A DNA stretch of 64,000 nucleotides from Ensifer adhaerens (GTDB lineage Bacteria; Pseudomonadota; Alphaproteobacteria; Rhizobiales; Rhizobiaceae), in the NCBI RefSeq assembly GCF_028993555.1, contig NZ_CP118610.1, forward strand, positions 744,001 through 808,000. The letters are read 5' to 3'. Made by a program: the position numbers and the translations under genes. Below the pieces are notes generated by a model. That model was given only the letters and a program-made list of their open reading frames with translations, was not told the origin of the DNA and did no database searches. Positions 1-8,580 of the stretch are shown here, in pieces. Position 1 is the first letter of the stretch, and every line of letters starts with the position of its first letter.

Positions 1-466
1 GAAGAAGAAAATGATGGATGCCGGCACGCCGGATCTTCCTGACGATCCGACCCCGGATCAGATCGACGCGTGGGTTGAGCTGATGGATATGTTGTCCGAC
101 AAGACCTATGCGGCCGAAATGCGCGCCCACATGTCCACCTATGGACAGAAGAATTCGATCCCGCCGCCTATGCCGAGGCAGCTGATGCGACCTTCGCACG
201 GGTGCGGGCTGCGATCGAAGATGGCTTGGGGGCCCAGTCGGCCGTGGGTCGGGAGATCGCCACCGACTGGTTGACGCGCTCGGCAAAGGCGATGAGCGGG
301 CTCCGGACAAGGAATTCCTGGATTGGCAACTCGAGCAGTATCGCAGACACCACGCCCGTTCTGCCCGGTACCAGGAACTGATGGCCGTTCTGCAGCGGAA
401 GGGCCGCAGACACCGACCGGCCGCGAGTGGAGTTGGATCATCGACGCGATGAAACAGCTCTTCTAG
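1..466 (+). pseudogene. MerR-family regulator, 3' part, broken by frameshifts
   Basis: Reading piecewise in three successive frame changes rebuilds the C-terminal half of a MerR-type regulator. The first piece contains LPDDPTPDQIDAWVELMDML (frame of position 11, up to about 140). It is followed by WTEEFDPAAYAEAADATFAR (from 142), then EFLDWQLEQYRRHHARSARY (from about 306), and finally REWSWIIDAMKQLF with a stop at 464-466. Each transition is equivalent to loss of one base. The motif DDPTPxQxDAWVEL and the terminal EW-WI-DAMK are typical of the effector part of MerR proteins. The DNA-binding N-terminus would lie before the window. Three separate shifts in 300 bases mean either an old pseudogene or poor sequence quality; the sequence alone cannot decide. 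Confidence 0.65.
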
Positions 467-579
467 AACACCGGCGGGGAACCGGCGGATCCGTCTGCAG
501 GTCAGCTGTTGCCCCGGCATGCACTCGACACCGGAGCATGCAGCGCCAAGGCGACGCGCATGATGTCAGATTTCTGCGT

Positions 580-1569
580 CTAGCCGCGTCGCCGCCCGAA
601 AAGCCGCTGTGGCGGCACGTTACCGGCGGCCGCTGCAATCCTGCGAGGGCTGATTTGGCGCGCATCATTGGCCGGATTTTCGGCGAAGTAGGCTTCGTGC
701 CTCGCCGTTGGAGTGGCTTCTTCGGCCTCCGCCTCGAACCAGCCATCCAGTTGTTCGCGGCAGGCGGTACGGTTCATGGCGCCGATCAATGCTTGCGCAT
801 GGCTCGTCTCGCCGAAGGGCTCGCGCAGATGCGGATACAAGGCTTGAAGTACGAAACCGGCATCGGTCGCAGGGACATCGAGCGCAACGAGGCTCGTCGC
901 GAGCCGCTGCCCGGAAATGTCGAGCAGGATGCGTTCGACTTGGGTGTCCCTGGTGCCAAGCGCCTGGCCGAGGACGCGCGAAAACAGGATGATCTCGCCG
1001 CTGCGGGCAAAGCGCACAAGCAGCGCGGCATGCACGTCATTGATTGCCTCGGAAGAGGCGGTGGGCGCCGGAGGGTGTGACCCCGCTCGTGCCAGAGTCT
1101 TGATCTCGTGCCTGAGCGCTTCTTCGCGGGCAGTCCGCAAGGACGCGGCTTCCGGCTCCGGATGTGGCTGTTCCGCCTCCGCGTGCTTCGCTCCGCTGCT
1201 ACTGCGCGCGGCGAGCCCGGGTGGATTATGGTGCTCGACCAGGGCGTCGACGACAAGGGGGGAGAGGTTGGGGCGCCGCGCGATCGCTGCGGCATGCTCC
1301 GATCCGCGCTCGCGGATGACGGCGATGAGGGTGCGGTCGCCAATGGCTTTCGAGCGCGTCAGAAAGATCGCAGCAATCGAAATCGGCATGCCGCCGATCA
1401 GCGCGGCGACCGGCTCCGGGATCTGCGGGCACTGGGAAAGGGCGGCTGCCGCCTGACGGCGGGCTTCGTTGCTGGAGCCGAGGAAGAGCGGCTCGAACAG
1501 TTCGGCAAACTGCTTCATGTCGGATTTGCGGGGGATGCGCAGGCTTTCGAAACCGGTAACCGTCGCCAT
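580..1569 (-). CDS. DUF2336-like repeat protein
   Basis: Predicted 329-residue soluble protein of unknown function. The N-terminal half has alpha-helical, HEAT-like units: EARRQAAAALSQCP, PISIAAIFLTRSKAI and then HAAAIARRPNLSPLVVDALV. This pattern of domains where each unit ends in a 'LS/VVDAL' helix is typical of rhizobial DUF2336 proteins. No signal peptide or membrane segment is visible. The start at 1569 is chosen because AAGGA lies about 10 bases upstream and the recognisable part (ATVTGFESLRIPRKSDMKQF) begins there. An ATG at 1656 and a GTG at 1689 are in-frame alternatives, giving up to 369 residues. The gene is divergent from the SH3-domain gene and shares an intergenic region holding a CtrA-like box. 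Confidence 0.6.
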   Translation of the reverse strand: MATVTGFESLRIPRKSDMKQFAELFEPLFLGSSNEARRQAAAALSQCPQIPEPVAALIGGMPISIAAIFLTRSKAIGDRTLIAVIRERGSEHAAAIARRPNLSPLVVDALVEHHNPPGLAARSSSGAKHAEAEQPHPEPEAASLRTAREEALRHEIKTLARAGSHPPAPTASSEAINDVHAALLVRFARSGEIILFSRVLGQALGTRDTQVERILLDISGQRLATSLVALDVPATDAGFVLQALYPHLREPFGETSHAQALIGAMNRTACREQLDGWFEAEAEEATPTARHEAYFAENPANDARQISPRRIAAAAGNVPPQRLFGRRRG

Positions 1570-1713
1570 CAGGACAACGTCCTTCAAGCGGCCAGTCTGT
1601 GGCCTTTCCAACTCACGAAAGCGATCCGTCACGGTAATTCCCTGCACGCAAAACATGATCGCCTTTTCCGGTGATCCGGAAAGGCACACGTCGCAAAAAT
1701 TAGAAGAAAAGCG

Positions 1714-1728
1714 TTAGCGCACTGTTAA
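1714..1728. promoter_or_regulatory. CtrA-like box (TTAG-N7-TTAA)
   Basis: TTAG (1714-1717), seven bases, TTAA (1725-1728). This matches the alphaproteobacterial CtrA consensus TTAA-N7-TTAA at 7 of 8 fixed positions. It sits between the divergent DUF2336-like gene and the SH3 gene, so it could act on either. This is a sequence match only; binding is an inference. Confidence 0.35.
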
Positions 1729-1953
1729 CTATGGATGTTGGAGCTTTATTCAGGCTTGCGGCACATGCGTGGCGTGCGACGGCGTCGACGGATTGCTCCG
1801 CTGGCCCCGCATTTCTCGGGGACATCCGCGGTATCAGCCATAAAAAATCCACATGCGGTCACGAGTTATCGCGGCGACGGTCAAGGGCTCCGGACGCCCG
1901 CCGACGTTTGGAGGTCAAGTGAAGAGGGGCCTCTCCATGGGAGATATGGAACT

Positions 1954-2625
1954 GTGAAGAAATTTATCCTGCGCGCAGCGGCGGTCTGCGCGCTCCTCGC
2001 GGCCCCGGTTGTCGCCGAGGCTGCCGAAGGCTTTGCCACTGCCAATGTCAACATGCGCTCCGGTCCGAGCACCCGCTATCCGGCGGTATCGATGATCCCG
2101 GTCGGCGAATCGGTGGAAATCCACGGATGCCTTGCGGATCTGCCGTGGTGCGACGTCTCGTTCTACGGTGGGCGTGGCTGGGTTGCCGGGCGTTACGTCC
2201 AGGCCGACTATCGCCGCAATCGCGTTTACGTCGAGCCCCGCTACTATCGCCCGCTCGGAATTCCAACGGTCGTCTTCCAGTTCGACAACTACTGGGACCG
2301 CAACTACCGTGGCCGCGACTTCTACCGTGAGCGCGATCGCTGGCGCCGGGGACCGGATTGGGTCGACGACCGACGGGACCGTCGCGACTGGGAGGGCGAT
2401 CGTCGCCGCGATCAGCGCGATTGGGAAACCGGCCAGCGTGAAGAGGAGTGGCGCCGCCGGGAAGGCGAATGGAACCGCGAGCGGACGGTGCGTGAAGAGC
2501 GCAGCGAGTGGGAACGTCGCAGTGACGGCGTACGCGTTCGCCAGAGCGATGACGGCATCTACGAAGGTGCGCGCCCGGCGCCGTTTGTTCGGTGCCAGTT
2601 CGACGATCCAGACTGCGAAAACTAA
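1954..2625 (+). CDS. Secreted SH3-domain protein with charged tail
   Basis: 223-residue exported protein. The GTG start at 1954 is chosen because a typical Sec signal follows at once (KKFILRAAAVCALLAAPVVA, cleavage near AEA-AEG at about residue 23) and GGGAG lies about 10 bases upstream. Residues about 25-85 form a bacterial SH3 domain (SH3_3), with NVNMRSGPSTRYPAV and GGRGWVAGRYVQ as its signature. Such domains bind cell wall or protein ligands. The rest (about 95-200) is strikingly rich in Arg, Asp, Glu and Trp (repeats such as RRDRRDWEGDRR and RREGEWNRER) and is probably disordered or helical. The function is likely periplasmic, but the partner is unknown. It is probably monocistronic; the next gene starts 150 bases later with its own ribosome site. 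Confidence 0.85.
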   Translation: MKKFILRAAAVCALLAAPVVAEAAEGFATANVNMRSGPSTRYPAVSMIPVGESVEIHGCLADLPWCDVSFYGGRGWVAGRYVQADYRRNRVYVEPRYYRPLGIPTVVFQFDNYWDRNYRGRDFYRERDRWRRGPDWVDDRRDRRDWEGDRRRDQRDWETGQREEEWRRREGEWNRERTVREERSEWERRSDGVRVRQSDDGIYEGARPAPFVRCQFDDPDCEN

Positions 2626-2777
2626 TGTGGAGCGCCTGAGACGGCGTCCTTGCGGCGGATTGGAAGACGGGCGGCTCTGGTCGCCCGTTTGCTTTTGGTG
2701 CTCACGTTTTCTGCGGCATCTGGCGGAACCAAACGCCATGCAGGGCGTTGAGACGGCGCAGACAAGGGAGCGTTGTA

Positions 2778-3059
2778 ATGGTGGAAAAGAAACTGGAGGC
2801 TGTGCAGAAAGTCAGCGAAAACGTTTCGCAGGCGCAAGCGCGGGCTGAGGTTGATGTACAAATCGCCGAACTGCGAGCGGAAATCGCCCGACTGACCGAA
2901 GCCGTCACAGCCATTGGCAGTGGGACGAGGGCAGTCGTGCAGGGCGAGGCTGAGTTGATGGTGGAACGTGTTCGCGAGCGCGTGCGCGAGGAACCGCTAT
3001 CGACGCTTGTGGCGGTGGCCGGGGTGTCGTTCCTGTTTGGCCTGATATCGCGACGCTAA
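2778..3059 (+). CDS. DUF883/YqjD-like membrane-anchored protein
   Basis: 93 residues. An Ala/Glu-rich coiled-coil helix (residues about 1-70, with heptads such as AEVDVQIAELRAEIARLTEA) is followed by a short C-terminal membrane segment (STLVAVAGVSFLFGLISRR) ending in two arginines. This is the architecture of ElaB/YqjD/DUF883 proteins, which in Escherichia coli are inner-membrane proteins that can bind ribosomes in stationary phase. The start is supported by AAGGGAG seven bases upstream. The assignment rests on architecture and the C-terminal motif rather than on a diagnostic active site. Confidence 0.75.
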   Translation: MVEKKLEAVQKVSENVSQAQARAEVDVQIAELRAEIARLTEAVTAIGSGTRAVVQGEAELMVERVRERVREEPLSTLVAVAGVSFLFGLISRR

Positions 3060-3369
3060 GGCCAATGCCGCTCCGGGGTTGTTACCTTGGATACATCTCA
3101 AGGGCTCGGCTGGCGAGATAATGAATCAAGGTTGGTGTCGCAGCTTGTATTAGCATTCTGTTAACCAGCCTATGGCTCAATCGGGGCGAGCCCGCTATCA
3201 TCGGGCTGCGTCGTGTGAACCAGAAGAGCAACATCCGGGCGACCGGAAGAAGGAGCAAACGAGAAAAGCGCGCCTGTCCAGGCAAGGCCTGGAAAAATGC
3301 GCTGGCCCGAGAGGGCAGGGTGAAATCTGTACGGTAGTTCATCCGTCTCAAGACTTTGTGGAGACGAGC
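3060..3369. other. Intergenic region, 310 bases
   Basis: No convincing coding frame. It holds one CtrA-like sequence (3150-3166) and a possible leader for the small gene at 3370. I see no strong terminator hairpin after the DUF883-like gene. Confidence 0.4.
3150..3166. promoter_or_regulatory. CtrA-like box (TTAG-N7-TTAACC)
   Basis: TTAG (3150-3153), seven bases, TTAA (3161-3164) followed by CC, as in the extended CtrA half-site TTAACC. It lies about 205 bases upstream of the 56-residue ORF at 3370. Match to consensus only. Confidence 0.35.
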
Positions 3370-3540
3370 ATGGCAGACGTGATCAGAATTCAGGACCGAA
3401 AGGTTCGTGTGCCGCCGCGTAGACCCGCGGCCATATCGGGCGGGGCCAAAGTGCTTCTGTTCACCGGAATCCGTTACGAACGCCTCGACCGCGACCCGCA
3501 GCCGACGGCACCGGACGGACGGCGGATCAAGAAGCAGTAA
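3370..3540 (+). CDS. Conserved-looking small basic protein
   Basis: 56 residues, basic, with no signal peptide or membrane helix. The sequence runs MADVIRIQDRKVRVPPRRPA, then a block AKVLLFTGIRYERL and a C-terminus ending RRIKKQ. The block VLLFTGIRYER resembles small hypothetical proteins I associate with rhizobia, but I cannot name a family or function. The ATG at 3370 is preferred over the in-frame upstream starts because the upstream part is Gly/Arg-rich intergenic translation. It is followed convergently by the membrane-protein pair on the other strand. Confidence 0.55.
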   Translation: MADVIRIQDRKVRVPPRRPAAISGGAKVLLFTGIRYERLDRDPQPTAPDGRRIKKQ

Positions 3541-3679
3541 CGTTCGATTTCCCGCATTAGCGACCGGTTGCGACCGGGCGCGCGTCCTTGGCCGGAAACA
3601 TCAGGCCCCTTCACCACAATTCTTGCACAATACGTAGCATTTGCGTGTGCACTTCGCCGCGACCGTGCGATCATAGCAT

Positions 3680-4225
3680 CTAGCGTCGAAATGGCTCGCA
3701 GCTTGATTCCGCAAGGAAATTGCGGACCTGCTCCTCGAAACTGTCGACCGGCGCCATCGCCCTCAAAACGGCGTAGCCGTCCTGTTCCTTCATCTCCACC
3801 ATGATCGATTGTGCCAGCGCCTCCGGCGGCGACTTGCGCAATTCTACCAGCTGGATCGGCGTCGCGACGACAAGATCGAGCTTGCCGTTGACCGACGTGT
3901 GATCGTTCATGCTGAAGACTTCGTTCGAATTGCTGTCGAAGACCGCGAGAGACCAGAACGGCACGTTGCCGCTGGCGAGAAAGCGCGCCGGCCCGTCCGA
4001 GATCGAGAAGCTGCAAACGGCCGTCCTGAGATAGGGGTCGTCATTGGCAAGGCCGGTCTGTCCCGGCGTGCTCGTCAGTGCAAAGAAACTGTCCATCTCG
4101 AGCAGCCCAAGCACGCGGGTATAAGCGTCGCGGCCGGTAAACTGCGGTAGCGACAGAATGATGATGATGTGCAGCAGGGCGGCGCCGACAAGGCCGAGGA
4201 CCGTGACGAAGAGAACCTTACGCAT
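3680..4225 (-). CDS. DUF1254-type membrane-anchored protein
   Basis: 181 residues. One N-terminal membrane segment (VLFVTVLGLVGAALLHIIII, residues about 4-23) is followed by an extracytoplasmic domain with the phrases DAYTRVLGLLEMDSFFALT, VPFWSLAVFDSNSNEVFSMN and LVVATPIQLVELRKSPPEAL. These are typical of the short DUF1254-like protein that rhizobia encode beside a DUF1214 protein. Its start overlaps the end of the upstream gene by 8 bases, so the two are co-transcribed and probably translationally coupled. The reaction or role is not known. Confidence 0.75.
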   Translation of the reverse strand: MRKVLFVTVLGLVGAALLHIIIILSLPQFTGRDAYTRVLGLLEMDSFFALTSTPGQTGLANDDPYLRTAVCSFSISDGPARFLASGNVPFWSLAVFDSNSNEVFSMNDHTSVNGKLDLVVATPIQLVELRKSPPEALAQSIMVEMKEQDGYAVLRAMAPVDSFEEQVRNFLAESSCEPFRR

Positions 4226-4805
4226 CGCCGCATCCGGTCTTGGTGATGACGGGCATGGCGAGGTCGATCAAGCCTGAGGAACCTGCAGTGGGCGTGTCGA
4301 GCAGCGTCAGAACCAGCCGGAAGGTGCCCGCATGGCGTACGGCCAGCCAATTGTCCGGCTGGGCGTTCGGCGACACGTGGACGGTGAAGTTGCTGTTTCC
4401 GCTGCGCAGCACCGTCCAGGAATTGAGGGCCGAGGGCAGATCGGATCCCGGGCGCAACGGCAGACCGTCGGCATTCGCCGCATAAAGCGTCCAGAAGCGG
4501 GCCTGTGGCGTCAGTCCCGTGACGTCATAGGAGCAGGTCGCCTGGAGCTTCTGGCCCTTGTCGTCCGTCTGAGCGCTGAACATCAATCCTTCGGCGCCAC
4601 CGTAGAGAAGCTCGCCAGCGCGGGCCCGGTGCGCCTTGGCATAGGGGTCGGCATTGATCGTCTGTGCTTCTGGAAAAGCGACCCACGGGCCGATCGCGAT
4701 CGAGCCGAAACCGACGGTCGCCTTCAGCGCCCATACGGCCGAGGCAATGCCGCCGCCGAAGGCGATGGCAAGAGCGAGGGCGACGAGGAAGGGGATTCGA
4801 AACAA
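4218..4805 (-). CDS. DUF1214 domain protein
   Basis: 195 residues with the TTG start at 4805 chosen here, giving FRIPFLVALALAIAFGGGIA as a signal anchor directly at the N-terminus. An in-frame ATG at 4859 would add 18 residues (ATACCPVAERFPIE...) unlike a normal start. The extracytoplasmic part carries GPWVAFPEA, NADPYAKAHRARAGELLYG and NSNFTVHVSPNAQPDNWL, the last resembling the conserved DUF1214 end region (WLAVRHAGTFRLVLTLLDTP). It is the first gene of a two-gene unit with the DUF1254-type gene, overlapping it by 8 bases. The function is unknown; related fusions are only described as envelope-associated. Confidence 0.75.
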   Translation of the reverse strand: MFRIPFLVALALAIAFGGGIASAVWALKATVGFGSIAIGPWVAFPEAQTINADPYAKAHRARAGELLYGGAEGLMFSAQTDDKGQKLQATCSYDVTGLTPQARFWTLYAANADGLPLRPGSDLPSALNSWTVLRSGNSNFTVHVSPNAQPDNWLAVRHAGTFRLVLTLLDTPTAGSSGLIDLAMPVITKTGCGDA

Positions 4806-4952
4806 GGGCGGCTCTATCGGAAATCGTTCTGCGACGGGGCAACATGCGGTTGCCCCCATATCTCGCCGAAATTGGCGCCTCGCGCAACGGCGACTGACGG
4901 CGCGCGCACAGCCTCACGATGAGATGGCTGCCGCAGGTCTGGCCGGGAGATA

Positions 4953-7154
4953 TTAGTTGCTGGCGGCATTGGGATCCGTCTGTCCGGAACGCTTTTCTTC
5001 GGCGGCGCCAAGCGCAGCGAGCCTGCCGCCGGCCTTTTCTGGCGCCTTCAGTGCCGGTGCCTTCTCAAAGGTCTCGCCGATCGCACGCAGCAGGCGGGTG
5101 ACCTCCGCCGACAACGAGCGCGGGCGGACGAGTGGCGGCAGGGCGTTCTCGTCCGGTTTCGCGGTCGCGACCTCAGGCTGCTTCGCCGGCGCCGCCGGGG
5201 CAGTGATGCCGGGGATAGCGCGGTGCTCGATGCCTTGCTCGGCATAGTCCATCAACCGCTTGAAGGTCATCGCCGGCAACGAGCCGCCGGTCATGTTGTT
5301 GGTGGACGTGTAGTCGTCGTTGCCGAACCAGACGGCGGTCGTATAGTCGCCAGTAAAGCCGACGAACCAGGCGTCGCGATAGGCCTGGGTCGTGCCGGTC
5401 TTGCCGCCGACGACGATGCCGTTGTCGAGGGCGGCCTTACGCGCTGTACCGATGATCGGGATCTGCGTCAGCATCGAATTCATCGACGTACTTGCGGTTT
5501 CCGAAAGCACGCGCCGCGCAGGCGGTTCGTCTCGCCCGAAGTCGTAGAGGATGTCGCCGTCGTAGTTGAGGATCTGGCTGATGCCATGCCGGCGCGACTG
5601 CACGCCGCCGGCCGGAAACACCGCATAGGCGGTCGCCTGATCGAGCACTGTCACTTCCGATGTGCCGAGCGGCATGGTCTTGTCGGTGCGGATTGGGGTC
5701 TCTATGCCCATCGCCTTGGCGGTCTGGGCGATGAGGTCAGTGCCGAGCTTGTCCTTGGCGAGCCGTACGGGGATGGTGTTGATCGACTTGGCGATCGCCG
5801 TCAGGATGGTGATGCGCCCGGCATAGCTGCGGCCGTAGTTCTGTGGTGACCAGCCGCGCCAGGTGATCGGCGCGTCGACGACCACCGTTTCCGGCGTCAT
5901 GCCCTTCTCCATCGCCGCAGCGTAGGTATAGACCTTGAAGGACGAGCCCGGCTGCCGCAGGGCGCGGGTCGCGCGATTGAACTGGCTCTCGCCATAGTCG
6001 CGGCCGCCGACCATGGCCCGCACCGCGCCGCCATTCTCGAGCATGACGAGCGCGCCCTGCTTCACGCGGAAGCTTTCGCCATATTGGCGCAGGCTCGATT
6101 CCACCGAGTCCTCGGCGGCGTTCTGCAGGCCCATGTCAATTGTGGTGCGTACGATCAGCGAATGCTGCGCGAAGGGGCGGGCGATGCGCTGGACTTCGTC
6201 AAAGGCCCAGTCGAGGAAGAAGTCGGGCGCCTTCACCTGGGCGCGGTCGATAACGGTGGCGGGGTTGAGGCGTGCGGCGATCACCTGGCCCTCGGTCATC
6301 AGCCCGCCCTGGACGAGGTTGGTGAGAACCTCGTTGGCGCGACCGCGCGCGGCCGGCAGGTTGACATGTGGTGCGTAGCGGGCCGGCGCCTTGAAGAGGC
6401 CGGCGAGCATCGCCGATTCCGCCAGGCTCACATCGGTGATCGACTTGCCAAAGTAGAATTGCGCGGCCGCGGCCGCCCCGAAGGTGCCGCCGCCCATATA
6501 GGCGCGGTCGAGGTAGAGCCGGAGGATTTCCTTCTTCGACAGGTTGGATTCCAGCCAGATCGCCAGGAAGGCTTCCTTGATCTTGCGTTCGATCGTGCGT
6601 TCGTTCGACAGGAAGAGGTTCTTGGCAAGCTGTTGGGTCAGTGTCGAACCGCCCTGGACGACGCCGCCGGCGCGGGCGTTCTCGGTCATCGCACGGGCAA
6701 GGCCGAGGAAATCGATACCCCAATGGTCGAAGAAGCGTCGGTCTTCGGTCGCCAGTACCGCCTTGATCAGATGGTCGGGCAGTTCGTCGATCGGCACGGA
6801 ATCTTCGTGAATGATGCCGCGGTGGCCGATTTCATTGCCGTAGCGGTCGAGGAAGGTGACGGCGAAGTCGCTCTGGGCGCGCCAGTTGCCCTTCGTTTCC
6901 TCGAAGGCTGGGAGCGCCAGCGCCAACATCAGCACCGAGCCCACAGTGCCCCAGGTCATGCCTTCGCCGAGCACCTCGAAGACGACCTTTTTCCAACCCG
7001 TGACGCGGAAGCGGCGGAAGAAGATGGTGGTATCTTCCCACCATTGCGCCAGTTTGAAGCCCGCGCTCCAGACCGTGGAATCGATCCAGGAGTCGATCCT
7101 GAGAAAGATGTGCCGTTTTTTCGGCCGGTTATCGTCTTTCCTCGGTTCCCGCAC
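4953..7154 (-). CDS. mrcA: Penicillin-binding protein 1A (bifunctional)
   Basis: 733-residue class A PBP that polymerises and cross-links peptidoglycan at the inner membrane. The N-terminal cytoplasmic part is about 60 residues, with one membrane segment at about 66-82. The glycosyltransferase 51 domain (about 100-280) has the catalytic Glu in ATEDRRFFDHWGID (E137) and GGSTLTQQLAKNLFL. The transpeptidase domain (about 360-650) has the serine motif SSFK (404-407), SIN (457-459) and KTGT (585-588). All expected catalytic motifs are intact. The C-terminus (about 655-733) is Pro/Ala-rich and probably disordered. It stands alone on the minus strand. I use the general symbol mrcA for PBP1A; local names in rhizobia differ. 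Confidence 0.93.
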   Translation of the reverse strand: MREPRKDDNRPKKRHIFLRIDSWIDSTVWSAGFKLAQWWEDTTIFFRRFRVTGWKKVVFEVLGEGMTWGTVGSVLMLALALPAFEETKGNWRAQSDFAVTFLDRYGNEIGHRGIIHEDSVPIDELPDHLIKAVLATEDRRFFDHWGIDFLGLARAMTENARAGGVVQGGSTLTQQLAKNLFLSNERTIERKIKEAFLAIWLESNLSKKEILRLYLDRAYMGGGTFGAAAAAQFYFGKSITDVSLAESAMLAGLFKAPARYAPHVNLPAARGRANEVLTNLVQGGLMTEGQVIAARLNPATVIDRAQVKAPDFFLDWAFDEVQRIARPFAQHSLIVRTTIDMGLQNAAEDSVESSLRQYGESFRVKQGALVMLENGGAVRAMVGGRDYGESQFNRATRALRQPGSSFKVYTYAAAMEKGMTPETVVVDAPITWRGWSPQNYGRSYAGRITILTAIAKSINTIPVRLAKDKLGTDLIAQTAKAMGIETPIRTDKTMPLGTSEVTVLDQATAYAVFPAGGVQSRRHGISQILNYDGDILYDFGRDEPPARRVLSETASTSMNSMLTQIPIIGTARKAALDNGIVVGGKTGTTQAYRDAWFVGFTGDYTTAVWFGNDDYTSTNNMTGGSLPAMTFKRLMDYAEQGIEHRAIPGITAPAAPAKQPEVATAKPDENALPPLVRPRSLSAEVTRLLRAIGETFEKAPALKAPEKAGGRLAALGAAEEKRSGQTDPNAASN

Positions 7155-7310
7155 GTCTCAACGTCCTGAAGGCTTCGTGGCATCATGCCGGCGCCGGCAA
7201 TATTTGCACGGCGTCAAATTCCAATCTACTTGCATATCGCGCCGCCGGCCTTAAAAAACCGGCAATTTTCTGCGAGATTTCTGTATCGCGGGCTATTTGA
7301 CGAAAGTGTG

Positions 7311-7784
7311 ATGACGATGGGCGAAATGCCTTTCTGGAAGGCGAAGAGCCTTGAGGACATGACCAATACGGAGTGGGAAAGCCTCTGCGACGGTTGCGGC
7401 CTCTGTTGTTTGAACAAGCTGGAAGATTGGGATACCGGCGAGATCGCCTGGACCTCGATCCGTTGCACCTTGCTTGATGGTGAGAGCTGTCGTTGCAAGG
7501 ACTATGAAAACCGGCAGGCGACGGTGCCCGACTGCATCCAGTTGACGCCCAAGGCCGTGCGCGAGATCACCTGGCTGCCGCCGACCTGCGGCTACCGCCT
7601 CGTTGCCGAGGGGCGCGATCTCTATTGGTGGCACCCGCTGGTTTCAGGCGACCCGGACACGGTTCATGCCGCCGGCATTTCGGTGCGCGGTCGCACCGTC
7701 GCCGAGGATGGCATCGATATCGAAGACTATGAAGACTATCTCGTTACCTGGCCGCTGGAAGTGGGACAGGAAAGCGTGGATTGA
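7311..7784 (+). CDS. YcgN-family Cys-cluster protein (UPF0260)
   Basis: 157 residues. The family signature is the Cys cluster [11 protein letters not shown] near residue 28, followed by further Cys residues in [16 protein letters not shown] and DCIQLTP and by [20 protein letters not shown]. Proteins of this family (E. coli YcgN) are thought to coordinate metal through the cysteines; no reaction is established. ATG 7311 is chosen with GAAAG a few bases upstream; the second ATG at 7317 is equally possible. The gene is divergent from mrcA with about 150 bases between them. Confidence 0.85.
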   Translation: MTMGEMPFWKAKSLEDMTNTEWESLCDGCGLCCLNKLEDWDTGEIAWTSIRCTLLDGESCRCKDYENRQATVPDCIQLTPKAVREITWLPPTCGYRLVAEGRDLYWWHPLVSGDPDTVHAAGISVRGRTVAEDGIDIEDYEDYLVTWPLEVGQESVD

Positions 7785-7872
7785 GAAGGGATTGGCCGGC
7801 GTTTCGCAATCGTCTTGCGGGCGGAGCGGTTCGCGCTCCTGTGAGCCGGCAATCTGCTTTTCTTGATCCAGC

Positions 7873-8211
7873 CTAGTGGCCGCCACCGTTCTTCTTGACG
7901 AGGTTTTTCGGCGCGACATTGCGCCAGGCGGTCTCCATCGACTGGCGCACGAGGCCCTCGTCCGCTTCGACGAAATAGAATGAGGTCCAGCCACGATCAC
8001 CCCAGCCGCCGGGCACGGCGGCGCAGACCCCGGGCTCCATTTCCAGGAGCATGCGCTGCTGGTCAGGCGTGAATTTGAAGACCGCGCGACCGGCTTCCGG
8101 CAAGGTCATGAAAATGCGCTTGCCAACCCGGAAGTCCCGTGTTCCGAAATGCGCGTTCTCTTCCGTTCCCGGCAAGCTTAGCGCGAGTTTTTCGATCTCT
8201 TCGGTTAGCAT
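7873..8211 (-). CDS. MmcQ/YjbR family protein
   Basis: 112 residues, soluble. The start LTEEIEKLALSLPGTEENAHFG, the middle FRVGKRIFMTLPEAGRAVFK and the end GWTSFYFVEADEGLVRQSME are characteristic of the MmcQ/YjbR double-wing fold family, which has a CyaY-like fold and a suggested DNA-binding role. Full length. It converges with the YcgN gene; the short space between them (7785-7872) has no strong terminator. Confidence 0.82.
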   Translation of the reverse strand: MLTEEIEKLALSLPGTEENAHFGTRDFRVGKRIFMTLPEAGRAVFKFTPDQQRMLLEMEPGVCAAVPGGWGDRGWTSFYFVEADEGLVRQSMETAWRNVAPKNLVKKNGGGH

Positions 8212-8439
8212 TCGGAAAGAGTAACATGGTTTTTCCGAATGGCCAAAAGGCTGAAAATCGCCACAAAAATCGCAGGGCTAAGACAATTGCCGCAGCGCAT
8301 ATCAGGTCGGGCGATAACGAAGCATGCGGTGTTACAGGACGTGCTTCACCCTGATCCGAAGGTTCAACCCCGAGTTGCGTCTACTCTATGTTGGGAAGAA
8401 GGTCATGGCGCGCGAAATTCGACACGCCGATGACGGGCA

Positions 8440-8580
8440 TTACTCAGCCGGCTGGATCGGCTTGGGGGTGCTTTCGCCGGCAGCACGCATGGCACGCCAT
8501 TCGTTTTCGAAACGGTCGAGCAGCGATTGCGGTACTTTGGACTGCTGAGATGCGGGCTGGTTGTTCGCTAGCGTCTGCAT
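8440..8580 (-). CDS. Small ORF, 46 residues
   Basis: Reads MQTLANNQPASQQSKVPQSL followed by LDRFENEWRAMRAAGEST and PKPIQPAE. A very good ribosome site (GGGAGGA, spacing four to the ATG at 8580) precedes it. It is too short to place in a family from sequence alone. The Gln-rich start and the helix LLDRFENEWRAMRAAGE resemble small cytoplasmic proteins of rhizobia. The upstream promoter region is unusually AT-rich and holds a pair of near-identical 13-mers (8665-8677 and 8693-8705). Confidence 0.5.
   Translation of the reverse strand: MQTLANNQPASQQSKVPQSLLDRFENEWRAMRAAGESTPKPIQPAE

Noticed and set aside
427..1080. 217-codon plus-strand frame opposite the DUF2336-like gene
   Set aside because: Shadow frame of a strong minus-strand gene; arginine-rich without domain character.
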